Source of the DNA: Planctomycetaceae bacterium
GTDB lineage: Bacteria > Planctomycetota > Planctomycetia > Pirellulales > Pirellulaceae
NCBI GenBank assembly: GCA_018660825.1
Contig: JABJJO010000194.1
Span: 1-56,703, forward strand
DNA length: 56,703 nt
Direction: 5' to 3'
Each line of letters opens with the position of its first letter. The stretch's first letter is position 1. Shown one piece after another: positions 1 to 8,702 of the stretch. Under the pieces are notes generated by a model. The model did no database searches, was not told the DNA's origin, and was given only the letters and a program-made list of their open reading frames with translations. Both the position numbers and the translations under genes were made by a program.

Positions 1-1038
1 CGCACAATCAGCATTGCGGCAGAACTTACGATCAGACGGGTTTGTGGTTCCACAACTGGGGCATTCCCCTTCGCCTAAGTCTCTCGCTGCATTCAGCCCA
101 GCAGTCGCTGCCTGCAGGACTGCTTCCTTCATTTCAAGAGCAGATTGAAATCGTTCTTCCTTTGATTCTTCTAAGGCCTTAGCTACTACGGATTGAAGCT
201 CCGGAGGTATCGCTGAGATGTTGATCACCTTGGGACTCTTACCGGTGAGCATTTGGTAGAACGTCGCTGCCAGACTCCAGAGATCACTTCTATGATCGGT
301 AAACTCTGCTCCTTTTCGCTGCTCCGGTGGCATGAAGTCCAATGTCCCGATCACGGCACCTTCCATCGTCATGCCGGTATCAGCCGTGTCATCCTTGGCC
401 AAGCCGAAATCTGTCAGCTTCGGTACGCCGTCTTCGGTCATTAAGATATTAGCTGGTTTAATATCACGGTGGATGATGTTCTCGGCGTGTGCTTTGGCCA
501 ATCCATCACATACTTGACTGAAGATTTTGACTGCTTCGTCTAGCTCGATAGGACCTTTTCTACTTAGGTCCAGCAGGCTACCGCCTTGGACACATTCCAT
601 GATCAGAAAGGGGCCGTCTGTGGCGCGGCCATAGTCGTAGATCTGGACAATGTTAGTGTGGCTCAAAACTGCGATCGACTTGGCTTCGGTTAAGAACCGC
701 TGGACGGCAGTTTTACTACGGGCTGCTTTACCTAGGATCCGTTTAATCGCGACCTTGCGTCCTAGACGAGTATCGGTAGCGAGCACGACTTCGCCAAAAC
801 CGCCTTTACCAAGTACGCTCTCTTCGGTGTAGCGAGTAGATAGGTCTACTACTTCCATGCCATCATCGAATAACTCGTCGTCCACGTTCGCATCACCGAA
901 GGTGGATTGATCGCCGAGGCTATGGGCAGCGGTATCGCCGCCCATCGTGGCCCCGTCACCGAGACTCTGCTCAGCGGGATCTTGTTGTTCTTCGCCGCTG
1001 AAGGTCTCACCTCCGAGGCTGTCTTCGTGGTCTGGCAT
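1..1038 (-). CDS. Hanks-type Ser/Thr protein kinase, 3' end cut off by the window edge
   Basis: The reading frame starts at ATG 1038 and stays open to base 1 (346 codons seen), so the C-terminus is missing. Kinase subdomains are clear: glycine loop GKGGFGEV (about residues 77-84), AIK with Lys99, HRDIKPAN with catalytic Asp192, DFG at 210-212, and a PPE in place of the usual APE. The kinase core is followed by CPSC (326-329) and further cysteines at 340 and 345, the start of a probable zinc ribbon. The first 60 residues are acidic and hold three copies of a SLG(G/D)xxTxx(G/D) motif. The family phosphorylates Ser/Thr of protein targets, and planctomycetes carry many such kinases. The substrate is unknown. 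No membrane segment is visible in the part present. Confidence 0.95.
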   Translation of the reverse strand, partial: MPDHEDSLGGETFSGEEQQDPAEQSLGDGATMGGDTAAHSLGDQSTFGDANVDDELFDDGMEVVDLSTRYTEESVLGKGGFGEVVLATDTRLGRKVAIKRILGKAARSKTAVQRFLTEAKSIAVLSHTNIVQIYDYGRATDGPFLIMECVQGGSLLDLSRKGPIELDEAVKIFSQVCDGLAKAHAENIIHRDIKPANILMTEDGVPKLTDFGLAKDDTADTGMTMEGAVIGTLDFMPPEQRKGAEFTDHRSDLWSLAATFYQMLTGKSPKVINISAIPPELQSVVAKALEESKEERFQSALEMKEAVLQAATAGLNAARDLGEGECPSCGTTNPSDRKFCRNADCA

Positions 1039-1137
1039 GGTGGATGTCCGTGAGATTAGAAAGCTAGCAATCGTTCATACTAACGCACCAAGAGGGCAAT
1101 AACAAATGCTGGAACGTTGATATGAGGGCGGGGCGTT

Positions 1138-1170
1138 CATTTTCCTTGCCCGGCGACCCGGTGGTGGGGT
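1138..1170 (+). repeat. Left copy of an imperfect inverted repeat
   Basis: CATTTTCCTTGCCCGG (1138-1153) and CCGGTGGTGGGGT (1158-1170) recur in inverted orientation at 4524-4548. In the right copy the two blocks share one CCGG; here they are separated by an extra 8 bases that look like a small CCGG-flanked duplication. The copy sits in the 251-base gap between the kinase and the FG-GAP gene, where I otherwise see no gene. It could be one member of a dispersed intergenic repeat family, or one end of a mobile cassette. Confidence 0.6.
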
Positions 1171-1289
1171 CACGGAACTACGAACACACGAGCTGTAGGT
1201 AATGGCGTTGGGCGATCAACGAAGGAATTCGCGAGCTGAATGCGAATCAAGTGGGCAGGCTTCAGCCTGTCTGCCTGAGCTTCAACCGG

Positions 1290-3398
1290 CTATTTCGGAC
1301 CTTCGTTACGCCACCAACGCAATTCGTTACTGCCGCGTTCGGCACAGGCGGCGATGTCGAGTCGGCCGTCGCCGTTAAGATCGGCAATCAAGACCTGATT
1401 GGCACTTCGCCAATTCGTCTTCAGCACATGTTGCACCCAAAGAGATTTTGAGGTGCTGCGGTTCTCGAACCAGACGATCCGTCCTGGGTTGCGCCAGGAA
1501 GTCGCCACAACATCCATATCACCGTCTCCGTCCAGATCTCCAGCCACCGCCTCGAAGGCATCGTCAAACTTTACGGCGATTACATGTTTCCGCCAACTGG
1601 CTGGTTGATTTTGAATCTGATTCTCGTACCAGACGATCTGGTTGTCGTGCGCGCGATTCGATGCCGCCGCCGAATTAGAACCTGGCCTAAAATAGAATCC
1701 CAATGCCATGACGATGTCCATGTCTCCATCGCCATCCATGTCAGCCGGGTTTCCATGAGCTGGGAACTTGGACCGGTTGTCCACGAGATGTTTCGTCCAG
1801 GCAACCGTTTTGTTGGAAGTTAGTTTTTTTTCGTACCAGATGACCTGATGGTCCTGCCTGCTCGTCCCCAATAGATCCCGGTCGCCATCTCCGTCAAAGT
1901 CTGCTGCGCGGATGGTGCGTGTCTCTGAAAGATCTAATTCAATTGTATGTTTTCGCCAGATCGTGGACCTTGCGTTCGCGGAGTTTTCAAACCAAGCAAA
2001 TTGGTTACCTGTTATCCAACTGGATGCGGCGACGTCCAAATCGCCATCTTCGTCAAAATCATCAAGAACGACATCGTAGGCGCCAGGCAGTCCCGTGGTG
2101 ATTAAATGCCGTTTCCAGAGTTTGAATGGTTCCTTAGGATCTGTGTTTTCTAACCAAATGAGATGGCCCTCCAGATTCTTGACAACGACCATATCCTGGT
2201 CGCCGTCGCCGTCAATATCCCCGATAGCATGACGTTCCAAACGGGAAGGATCGTTTTGATGGATTGTATGTTTTGTGAAGTTTCCGGCCCCGGAATTTTG
2301 AAAGAGATAGATGCGATTGTGAGGCGTATAGTCCGCACTGCTGAGATCTAAGTCCCCGTCATTGTCGATGTCCAGTGCGGTAATGCCATAGGCGTACGCA
2401 TAATTCGAGGCAATCAGATGCTCGCTGAATCGTATACCGCCTGGAGGAGGAGCGTGTTTGAAAACATGACTCACCGCCGCATGTAAATCGAGACGTCTGT
2501 AGGCAATCTTAGTGGCTGGATCCGTCACGGATTTGCCCGTCAATTGCATGATTCTCATGATTTCTAGGGGAATGTTTCCGTCTGTTTCTCCACAATCATA
2601 ATGCGTAACCTCGATGGCTTCGCGAATGATCATTGCGGCACCGCAGGCGATGGCATTCGATGAAGAGGTCGCCGAGGCCGGTACAAGTAACTCAAGTTTT
2701 GGGTGACGATCGAGATGGATTTCATCCACCCCCGGTCGCGTGGCGCCGATTGCGAAACAATTCGGCTGGCTGGCTGGCCATGAAATTCCGTTTGTATAAT
2801 TGTGGTTTCCAGTTGGTGCACTGACCCAGATTCCTAGATCGCGGAGGCGTTGTAGCTTGTCGTCAATCTCCGTTTTAACCGGTTCGGTGTGTTGCTGGTC
2901 ATCCACCGGTGCCAAATTTACGGTGGTGATTCGATAGCGTTGATGATGGTCTATCACCCACTGCAGACCCGCCGCTAATGTTGGCGAATCCGTGGTCTGA
3001 CAATGACAACACTCAAGAGCCCTAATGATCGCGAGCTGATTATTATAGGCAACACCCCATTTCCCCTGGTAATTCAACGAAGAGGGGATGCCAATGGTTG
3101 TACCGTGGTAACCGCGCCCCTCGTGCCGGGGATCAGAATCGTCAGATACGCTGTCGTAGGTCACCAGCACCTTCGGTTGGTTTCCCCCGGGTTGAGACCA
3201 TTCCGGACGTGATAAGGTACAGCCATCGTCTACCAGTGCCAGCGTTTGCCCTGTGCCGAAGGTGAGGCGGTCACTAAACGACTCCCAGGTCCTAGTGATG
3301 CCGGCCTGTCGGAAAGCTGCTGGCTGAATCGGCTCGCCGCAATACAATACTTGAGGAAGGAGCAGACAGATGAACAGGCTAGTGATTCGAATATACAT
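1290..3398 (-). CDS. Secreted subtilisin-like (S8) protein with C-terminal FG-GAP/VCBS repeats
   Basis: Read as 702 residues from ATG 3398, which gives a clean signal peptide (MYIRITSLFICLLL, cleavage near residue 20). An in-frame ATG at 3440 would add 14 residues and cannot be excluded. The N-terminal domain carries a possible S8 triad: Asp57 in ALVDDG, His98 in GYHGTT, oxyanion Asn198 in PTGNH, and Ser245, where ATSSSNAIACG aligns with GTSxAxPxxAG. From about residue 330 there are seven repeats with a calcium-binding DxDxDGDxD core and an IxWxEN ending, predicting a seven-bladed propeller. The second part is a typical planctomycete secreted VCBS/FG-GAP array; the protease fusion is less usual. 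The Ser loop is degenerate, so activity is uncertain. The gene lies downstream of, and on the same strand as, the alpha/beta hydrolase. Confidence 0.85.
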   Translation of the reverse strand: MYIRITSLFICLLLPQVLYCGEPIQPAAFRQAGITRTWESFSDRLTFGTGQTLALVDDGCTLSRPEWSQPGGNQPKVLVTYDSVSDDSDPRHEGRGYHGTTIGIPSSLNYQGKWGVAYNNQLAIIRALECCHCQTTDSPTLAAGLQWVIDHHQRYRITTVNLAPVDDQQHTEPVKTEIDDKLQRLRDLGIWVSAPTGNHNYTNGISWPASQPNCFAIGATRPGVDEIHLDRHPKLELLVPASATSSSNAIACGAAMIIREAIEVTHYDCGETDGNIPLEIMRIMQLTGKSVTDPATKIAYRRLDLHAAVSHVFKHAPPPGGIRFSEHLIASNYAYAYGITALDIDNDGDLDLSSADYTPHNRIYLFQNSGAGNFTKHTIHQNDPSRLERHAIGDIDGDGDQDMVVVKNLEGHLIWLENTDPKEPFKLWKRHLITTGLPGAYDVVLDDFDEDGDLDVAASSWITGNQFAWFENSANARSTIWRKHTIELDLSETRTIRAADFDGDGDRDLLGTSRQDHQVIWYEKKLTSNKTVAWTKHLVDNRSKFPAHGNPADMDGDGDMDIVMALGFYFRPGSNSAAASNRAHDNQIVWYENQIQNQPASWRKHVIAVKFDDAFEAVAGDLDGDGDMDVVATSWRNPGRIVWFENRSTSKSLWVQHVLKTNWRSANQVLIADLNGDGRLDIAACAERGSNELRWWRNEGPK

Positions 3399-3483
3399 TT
3401 GATTTGGTTGGAAAGTGAAAGACCGAAAATGATTGAACATGAAAACTATAAACCGGTGACAGGAAATTGTGGGCTAGCTCTAG

Positions 3484-4428
3484 CTACTGAGGCAAAGGAG
3501 ATGCTTCTTTTTCGGACAAATGAAGCATAAACCAATCGGAAATGATCTTCAGTTCATCGTCCTCGGACACCCATCCGTGACTGGCACCCTCTTTAACAAT
3601 CAACCGGTTCGGTATTTTTGCGGCATTCAGTTTTTTAATCAGAATTTGTGATTGCTGCAGCGGTACCAGCTTATCCGCGTCGCCATGCAGTAATAGCGTG
3701 GGAGCATCCCCCGGATCTACCTGATGAACAGGAGAGATCGAATTCAAATGAGCGTGGTGCCGTTTTTTGTCCGTCACGGGAATAAATGTCGTTGTGCTGC
3801 GATTGAGTTCGCGCAGCTCAACCGCTCCCCAAAACGGATTGTTCCCCTCGGGATTTAGACCCCGTATCACCGTGTCAAAGTGCACCCCCGGAGCGCCATA
3901 ATTCAAAAAGTCCGTGGGAGGAAAATAGGCAACGACAGCTTGTACATGATCACCGCCCTGCAAACCCTGCATCAACGATAGGTGGCCGCCGGCAGAACCT
4001 CCTGCGACGCCAATTCGTAACGGATCAATACGCCGCGCAGCAGCGGTGCTCCGAATATGGTTGATCGCAGCGGTAGTTTGTTCGATTGCCTCAGCTGCCG
4101 TGAAACGAGGCTGGGAACCGTGAATGACATAATATAATGTAAATCCACGATCCAGAAATACTCGCGTCATCCGCCCAAAAAATCCCTGATCAATCGACTT
4201 CAATGAATCGTGAGTCGAGTGCCAACCACCACTGACCATGAATGCTATTGCCGCTCCATTTTGAACTCCCGGAGTTAAAATATCATAAGTTAAAGCAAAC
4301 CCATCCTTTTTCAGGTAAATAACGTCGCGCGTACGCGTTGTTCCAAGTTTTAGAAAATTTGGCTGTTCAGCGCATGACGCCTCACTTAAACACAGAACAA
4401 CGGCTATCAAAATCACAACACGATTCAT
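3484..4428 (-). CDS. Secreted alpha/beta hydrolase (esterase/lipase-like)
   Basis: A 314-residue alpha/beta hydrolase. The start at 4428 is set by an AAGGAG ribosome binding site at 4435-4440 (6 bases ahead) and by the hydrophobic signal sequence MNRVVILIAVVLCLS that follows; a longer frame from 4455 lacks both. The nucleophile elbow is GGSAGG (GxSxG type), the acid is in HGDADKLVPL, and the catalytic His in ASHGWV near the C-terminus. An oxyanion loop resembling the HGG motif is seen as SGGWHS. The layout fits the BD-FAE/acetyl-esterase branch that cuts ester bonds on sugars or small esters. The substrate cannot be read. It precedes the subtilisin-like gene on the same strand (85-base gap) and may be co-transcribed. 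Confidence 0.88.
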   Translation of the reverse strand: MNRVVILIAVVLCLSEASCAEQPNFLKLGTTRTRDVIYLKKDGFALTYDILTPGVQNGAAIAFMVSGGWHSTHDSLKSIDQGFFGRMTRVFLDRGFTLYYVIHGSQPRFTAAEAIEQTTAAINHIRSTAAARRIDPLRIGVAGGSAGGHLSLMQGLQGGDHVQAVVAYFPPTDFLNYGAPGVHFDTVIRGLNPEGNNPFWGAVELRELNRSTTTFIPVTDKKRHHAHLNSISPVHQVDPGDAPTLLLHGDADKLVPLQQSQILIKKLNAAKIPNRLIVKEGASHGWVSEDDELKIISDWFMLHLSEKEASPLPQ

Positions 4429-4776
4429 AAAAATCTCCTTTAATTTAATACCCACCCATTATGCCAAAAGCACTGACCGCGCGCACGCTATTTATCGAAA
4501 GAATGAGGCGAGAAGACAAAATCACCCCACCACCGGGCAAGGAAAATGGGGCGGGCTGGATTGAATTTCTGAAGGTTGACTAAAATCCGTGGGTAACTTT
4601 TTTTATTTTATTGGATTGCTGCTTTGCTGCTTAAACCCTTGCAGGCGCCGCCCGAGGGGGTGAAGATGGGGACTGTGTAAGAGATTCTTATCCACGCAAC
4701 CTGCATCGCGGCTGTCCGTTTTTAGACGCTCCTCCACTTTTTTTATAACCACCTCTGATTCAGCTGGATTCCATCT
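4429..4776. other. Divergent intergenic region without a recognisable gene
   Basis: This 348-base gap lies between the divergent hydrolase and metallophosphoesterase genes. It holds the right copy of the inverted repeat and AT-rich runs near 4589-4605 and 4738-4746. I found no coding frame with credible composition, no RNA gene and no strong sigma70 promoter. Confidence 0.5.
4524..4548 (-). repeat. Right copy of the imperfect inverted repeat
   Basis: On the minus strand this reads CATTTTCCTTGCCCGG continuing straight into CCGGTGGTGGGGT with a shared CCGG. It matches 1138-1170 in opposite orientation except for the 8-base insertion in the left copy. The two copies enclose exactly the subtilisin/FG-GAP gene and the alpha/beta hydrolase, both on the minus strand. 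Confidence 0.6.
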
Positions 4777-5736
4777 ATGACCTTCCAACTATTTAATACT
4801 ATCCACTCTCTAGCTCGCCGAGACCTCATCTGTAAAGTCTGCGTAGCATTTGCGATTTTGGCGCTCGGCAGTTTCGCTGCTCAAGCTGAGCCTTTTTCTG
4901 TGGTGTTGTTACCCGACACACAATTTTACTCCGAAAAATACCCCGAGACGTATATCAACCAAACGTTATGGATTCGCAAGCAGCGAACAGACAACAATAT
5001 TAAGTTTGCCATTCACTTGGGCGACATTGTCCAAACATCGACCAAAGAGAATGAGTGGGGCAATGCAAACCGCGCCATGCAAATACTCGATGGCGTCGTG
5101 CCCTACAGCATGGTCCCAGGTAATCATGACATGGTCGTCAAACAACGTGACAGCTCGCTGTACAACAAATACTTCTCACCCGCACGCTTTAAAGACCGCA
5201 AATGGTACGGCGGACATTTAGGCGAGAACAATGACAACAATTACTGTTTCTTTGAACAAAATGATTTGAAGTTCATGGTAATCAGTTTAGAGTTTGCTCC
5301 CCGTGATGCTACATTGAAATGGGCAGCCGAAATCTGCCAGAAGTATCCACAACATCGTGTCATCATTGCCACGCATTGCTACATGCGAACCGACGGCCGT
5401 GACACAGGGTGCGCGACCTCCTATAAAGTGCCTGGGAATAGCGGCGAGGAGATCTGGCAGAAATTAGTACGCAAACAACCCAATATTTTCTTCGTCATCA
5501 GCGGACACGTCTTAGGCGTGGGCTTGCAAACGAGTACCAACGACGCGGGGGGTAAAGTGACCGAGATGCTGACGGATTATCAAGGCCGACCCAATGGCGG
5601 CGATGGCTGGCTACGAACATTGCGTTTTGTGCCCAAGGAAAACAAAATCTATGTCAAAACCTACTCGCCGCTGTTGGATAAAACCGATGAAGCCGCGAAA
5701 GAAACGTTTACCATCGACTACCAGATGACGCAGTAG
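4777..5736 (+). CDS. Secreted calcineurin-like metallophosphoesterase
   Basis: A 319-residue protein with an N-terminal hydrophobic segment (about residues 20-37, ending in AQA) that looks like a signal peptide. The metallophosphoesterase metal motifs follow in order: LPDTQ (Asp of motif I, near 47), HLGDIV (Gly-Asp of motif II), PGNHDM (motif III), THCY (motif IV) and SGHVLG (motif V, in place of the common GHxH). The family hydrolyses phosphoesters with a dinuclear metal centre; the periplasmic members often act on phosphodiesters or nucleotides. The next gene downstream is a nucleoside-type permease, so a nucleotide or nucleoside salvage link is possible but inferred only from position. 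Confidence 0.88.
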   Translation: MTFQLFNTIHSLARRDLICKVCVAFAILALGSFAAQAEPFSVVLLPDTQFYSEKYPETYINQTLWIRKQRTDNNIKFAIHLGDIVQTSTKENEWGNANRAMQILDGVVPYSMVPGNHDMVVKQRDSSLYNKYFSPARFKDRKWYGGHLGENNDNNYCFFEQNDLKFMVISLEFAPRDATLKWAAEICQKYPQHRVIIATHCYMRTDGRDTGCATSYKVPGNSGEEIWQKLVRKQPNIFFVISGHVLGVGLQTSTNDAGGKVTEMLTDYQGRPNGGDGWLRTLRFVPKENKIYVKTYSPLLDKTDEAAKETFTIDYQMTQ

Positions 5737-5772
5737 AGAACTGGCAACCACGGATGGGCACAGCATCCTGCA

Positions 5773-5805
5773 GTCATTGTTTTTTCTTGTCATTGTTTTC
5801 CCTTG
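5773..5805 (+). repeat. Two tandem copies of a 16-base unit
   Basis: The unit GTCATTGTTTTYYCTT occurs at 5773-5788 and 5789-5804, directly upstream of the MFS permease leader. This is a small slippage-type duplication, with no evident function. Confidence 0.5.
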
Positions 5806-5887
5806 TAATGGTAAGCGCAGTCACGCTACAATCAGTTTTCATATTGTAAGATTCATAATTCGCTGGAATTCCAAGGAGTTTCCCAAC

Positions 5888-7441
5888 ATGTCAGTTTTCG
5901 TACGACTTTGCATCATGATGTTCCTGCAATTCTTCGTCTGGGGCGCTTGGTACGTCACTGCTCCTAACTTCCTGACCACAATTGGATTTGGGGCAAGCGA
6001 TATCGGAAACACCTATTCTGTTGGACCATTAGCAGGAATTATTGCACCACTCTTTGTGGGAATGATTGCTGATCGATATCTTGCCGCACAGAAAGTACTT
6101 GGACTGATGCACCTAGTTGGTGCTGCCGTCATGTTTTATGCAACCAGCCAGATGAGTGCGGGAGCTGTTAATCCAAATACGCTCAACATCATTTTCTTCA
6201 TCTATATGCTCACGTATTTCCCAACGCTAGCATTAACCAACACTGTTGCCATGAAGAACATGACCGATTCAAAACAACAATTTCCTTATATCCGCGTATT
6301 TGGAACTTTCGGTTGGATCGCCGCCGGTTTTGTATTGACTGGTTTAAGTTTCGAAACCAACATCAACATGTTTTATATGACATCTGGGGCTGCGGCCCTG
6401 CTCGGCGTCTTTAGCTTTCTTTTGCCTAATACCCCCCCCCAAACCGACAGCAAAGTTACACTTGGCCAATTGTTTGGGGTCGACGCATGGAAATTACTAA
6501 AAGACAAATCCTATTTAATCTTCATGATCTCATCCATTCTTATATGCATTCCACTAGCATTTTATTACCAAATAGCTAGTCGGGTAGTAGAGTTGGTTGA
6601 ATTACCTATTGGTGTAACGATGAGTTATGGGCAATGGTCTGAAGTAATTTTCATGCTTTGCATTCCATTTTTCTTTGCACGATTAGGTGTCAAAAAGATG
6701 TTGGCCGTCGGGATGGCAGTATGGACATTACGTTATTTACTGTTTGCTTTCGGTGCACCAAATTCAACCAGTTCAATGATCATTCTGGGAGTCGTTGTCC
6801 ATGGAATCTGTTACGACTTCTTCTTTGTCACTGGACAAATCTACACGGACATGAAATCTCCTGAACCGATCCGCGCCCAAGCCCAAGGGTTATTGGTAAT
6901 GCTGACGCTTGGAATCGGAATGTTTATCGGTGCCCAAGTTGCCGGGAAAATTGAATTATATTCAACTCCCGAAGAAGCCGTAGCACTGCAGAAAAAACAA
7001 GCCGGAAACAATGATCAAATAAAAGCCATCCAGGAAAATATCTCAGCCACGGGGGATGACCTTGAAGACCTTAATAAACTATCGGCGGACTACTTTAATG
7101 CCGTCGACCTTGGCAATGGAATTGCCGTTGCCTGGGAACCGTTTTTGGCATCTCATTCAAAGTTTACGGCGGATTTGAAAATTAAAAATGATATTAATGT
7201 GCTTCAGAAAGAAAATAAACAAAACCGGAAAATTGAACTCCAATTGATCGACTGGAAAACCCTGTGGAGCATTCCGGCGATCTTTGCAGGATGTGTCCTT
7301 GGGTTTTTTCTTTTGACATTCAAGGACGATGCCACTGACGAAGCGGCGGAAACCGTAGATGCCGATAATAGCTGCGACAACGAAGAAGCACCCGCTGAAA
7401 CCGGCTTAACCGAAGAAACACCTGCTGAAACCGCGTCTTAA
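5888..7441 (+). CDS. MFS permease of the nucleoside:H+ symporter type
   Basis: A 517-residue membrane protein. ATG 5888 is chosen because AAGGAG stands 9 bases before it and because the protein then begins MSVFVRLCIMMFLQFFVWGAWY, the standard start of NHS-family (NupG/XapB) permeases; the longer frame from 5777 adds an unrelated leader. About twelve hydrophobic helices can be counted, with DRYLAAQKVLG after helix 2 as the MFS A-loop. Between the last two helices there is a long soluble insert (about residues 355-465, charged, rich in Lys/Asn/Gln), and the C-terminus has an acidic tail rich in Glu and Thr. The family imports nucleosides with protons. The substrate here is inferred from family only. 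Confidence 0.85.
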   Translation: MSVFVRLCIMMFLQFFVWGAWYVTAPNFLTTIGFGASDIGNTYSVGPLAGIIAPLFVGMIADRYLAAQKVLGLMHLVGAAVMFYATSQMSAGAVNPNTLNIIFFIYMLTYFPTLALTNTVAMKNMTDSKQQFPYIRVFGTFGWIAAGFVLTGLSFETNINMFYMTSGAAALLGVFSFLLPNTPPQTDSKVTLGQLFGVDAWKLLKDKSYLIFMISSILICIPLAFYYQIASRVVELVELPIGVTMSYGQWSEVIFMLCIPFFFARLGVKKMLAVGMAVWTLRYLLFAFGAPNSTSSMIILGVVVHGICYDFFFVTGQIYTDMKSPEPIRAQAQGLLVMLTLGIGMFIGAQVAGKIELYSTPEEAVALQKKQAGNNDQIKAIQENISATGDDLEDLNKLSADYFNAVDLGNGIAVAWEPFLASHSKFTADLKIKNDINVLQKENKQNRKIELQLIDWKTLWSIPAIFAGCVLGFFLLTFKDDATDEAAETVDADNSCDNEEAPAETGLTEETPAETAS

Positions 7442-7442
7442 T

Positions 7443-7468
7443 TAGTGGTCCTAATTCCTAGTCCACTA
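7443..7468. terminator. Hairpin between convergent stop codons
   Basis: TAGTGG (7443-7448) pairs with CCACTA (7463-7468) around a 14-base loop, in the short gap between the stop codons of the converging MFS and secretin genes. It may serve both strands. No U-tract follows, so a Rho-independent function is uncertain. Confidence 0.3.
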
Positions 7469-8650
7469 TGGTGCCAAGGCGATGCGCCCCTTTTTTAGCT
7501 CGATGGCTTCCACGAGGATTAGCAGATCTACTTTTTCTTGGACTTTCCGCGAGTTGTAAATCGTTTCGCCAATCAGCGGCAAGTCCGAGAACAACGGAAT
7601 CTTTTCTTTGGTTTCACGCATCCGTACCAGCGGCATGCCGTATATTAACAACTGCTCATCAACTCCTAGATTCGCTAAAATGTCACGTTGGTGATGGCGA
7701 ACTTGCGGTAAACCCCTGTGCAACGCCTTGGTACGCTTGGAAGCATCGACTTGCGTAACACGTGGCTTGATACTCAAACGAATCTCACCGTTGATTAACC
7801 GTTCTGGCAACACCGCCATCTTGACTCCCCAAGGCTCATATTCCACGTCTATTTTACCGTTGTCATTGGGAGTCACTCGGGGTAATTTCCCACCAATTTC
7901 AAACTCAGCAGTGCGTCCATTAACCGTCAACATTTCCGGAGCGGCAACCAATCTTAAAAGGTTATTATCCGCGGCAGCCTTAATAAATGAGCTCAACTTG
8001 TCAGACTGGCCGACAACCGCATTCTCCATTTTTCCAATCTTGGTCGCTGATAACGGCCATTGGATATTATGTTTTTCTAGTTGCAAATGAGATACTTCCA
8101 TAATCCTCACCTTCAACTGAATCTGCTGCTCCACTACGCTCTGAACAACTTCCAAGTGATTCACCACCTGCGGATAGAATTCAGCAACCACTCGGTCAAT
8201 GCGGTCAATCACTGCTTGGCTCGAAACACTACCCGACATTAGCAAATCACCGTTGAGTTCACTGATGGAAAACTCCTCATTAGGAAACTCTCTGGCCAGC
8301 ACCCCCTTTAGCTCGACCAAACTCGCGTGAATCACAATGTCATATTGTTGCACCTGACCTTCTGCACTAAATAAACGCATCTCCGTTTTACCTGGTTTGA
8401 GCGCTGACAGACGAATCTTCGTCGGGCTCAAGGGCTCAACTTTCAACAACTGTGAGTCACCGAAGAACAACCGCCGCACATTAAAAGGTAGGATTAACGT
8501 TCGCTGCTCGGTGCTCCGCAACTTGATCGACTCGTGTTCCACCTCAACGTTAATCCCCGGGAGTCCTGCACCATCAAGTGGTGGGTCGGCACACACATAA
8601 CCGGCGAGCGTCATGCATACGCAAAAATAGGTTACTCGTTTAAGGAACAT
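7466..8650 (-). CDS. cpaC: Flp/Tad-type pilus secretin, CpaC-like
   Basis: 394 residues from ATG 8650; this start gives a signal peptide (MFLKRVTYFCVCMTLAGYVCA) and avoids overlap with the upstream gene, which a longer frame from 8779 would cause. After the signal comes the CpaC N-terminal beta-domain (about 30-110, with LPFNVRRLFFGD), a BON-like segment (110-165, LLMSGSVSS), and the secretin core (about 180-390) with IPLFSDLPLIG, the usual secretin signature near the end. The family forms the outer-membrane channel of Tad pili or a related secretion system. Partner genes other than the cpaB-like gene directly upstream (52-base gap) are absent from this window. At 394 residues it is on the short side for CpaC. 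Confidence 0.85.
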   Translation of the reverse strand: MFLKRVTYFCVCMTLAGYVCADPPLDGAGLPGINVEVEHESIKLRSTEQRTLILPFNVRRLFFGDSQLLKVEPLSPTKIRLSALKPGKTEMRLFSAEGQVQQYDIVIHASLVELKGVLAREFPNEEFSISELNGDLLMSGSVSSQAVIDRIDRVVAEFYPQVVNHLEVVQSVVEQQIQLKVRIMEVSHLQLEKHNIQWPLSATKIGKMENAVVGQSDKLSSFIKAAADNNLLRLVAAPEMLTVNGRTAEFEIGGKLPRVTPNDNGKIDVEYEPWGVKMAVLPERLINGEIRLSIKPRVTQVDASKRTKALHRGLPQVRHHQRDILANLGVDEQLLIYGMPLVRMRETKEKIPLFSDLPLIGETIYNSRKVQEKVDLLILVEAIELKKGRIALAP

Positions 8651-8702
8651 AATGGTACTTTCATTTCTTGCGGTCGATGCGTTCGCATCATTCGGTTTTG
8701 CA

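Noticed and set aside
7439-7452. A 14-base match TTAATTAGTGGTCC shared with about 20177-20190
   Set aside because: At this length a few chance matches are expected in a window of this size.
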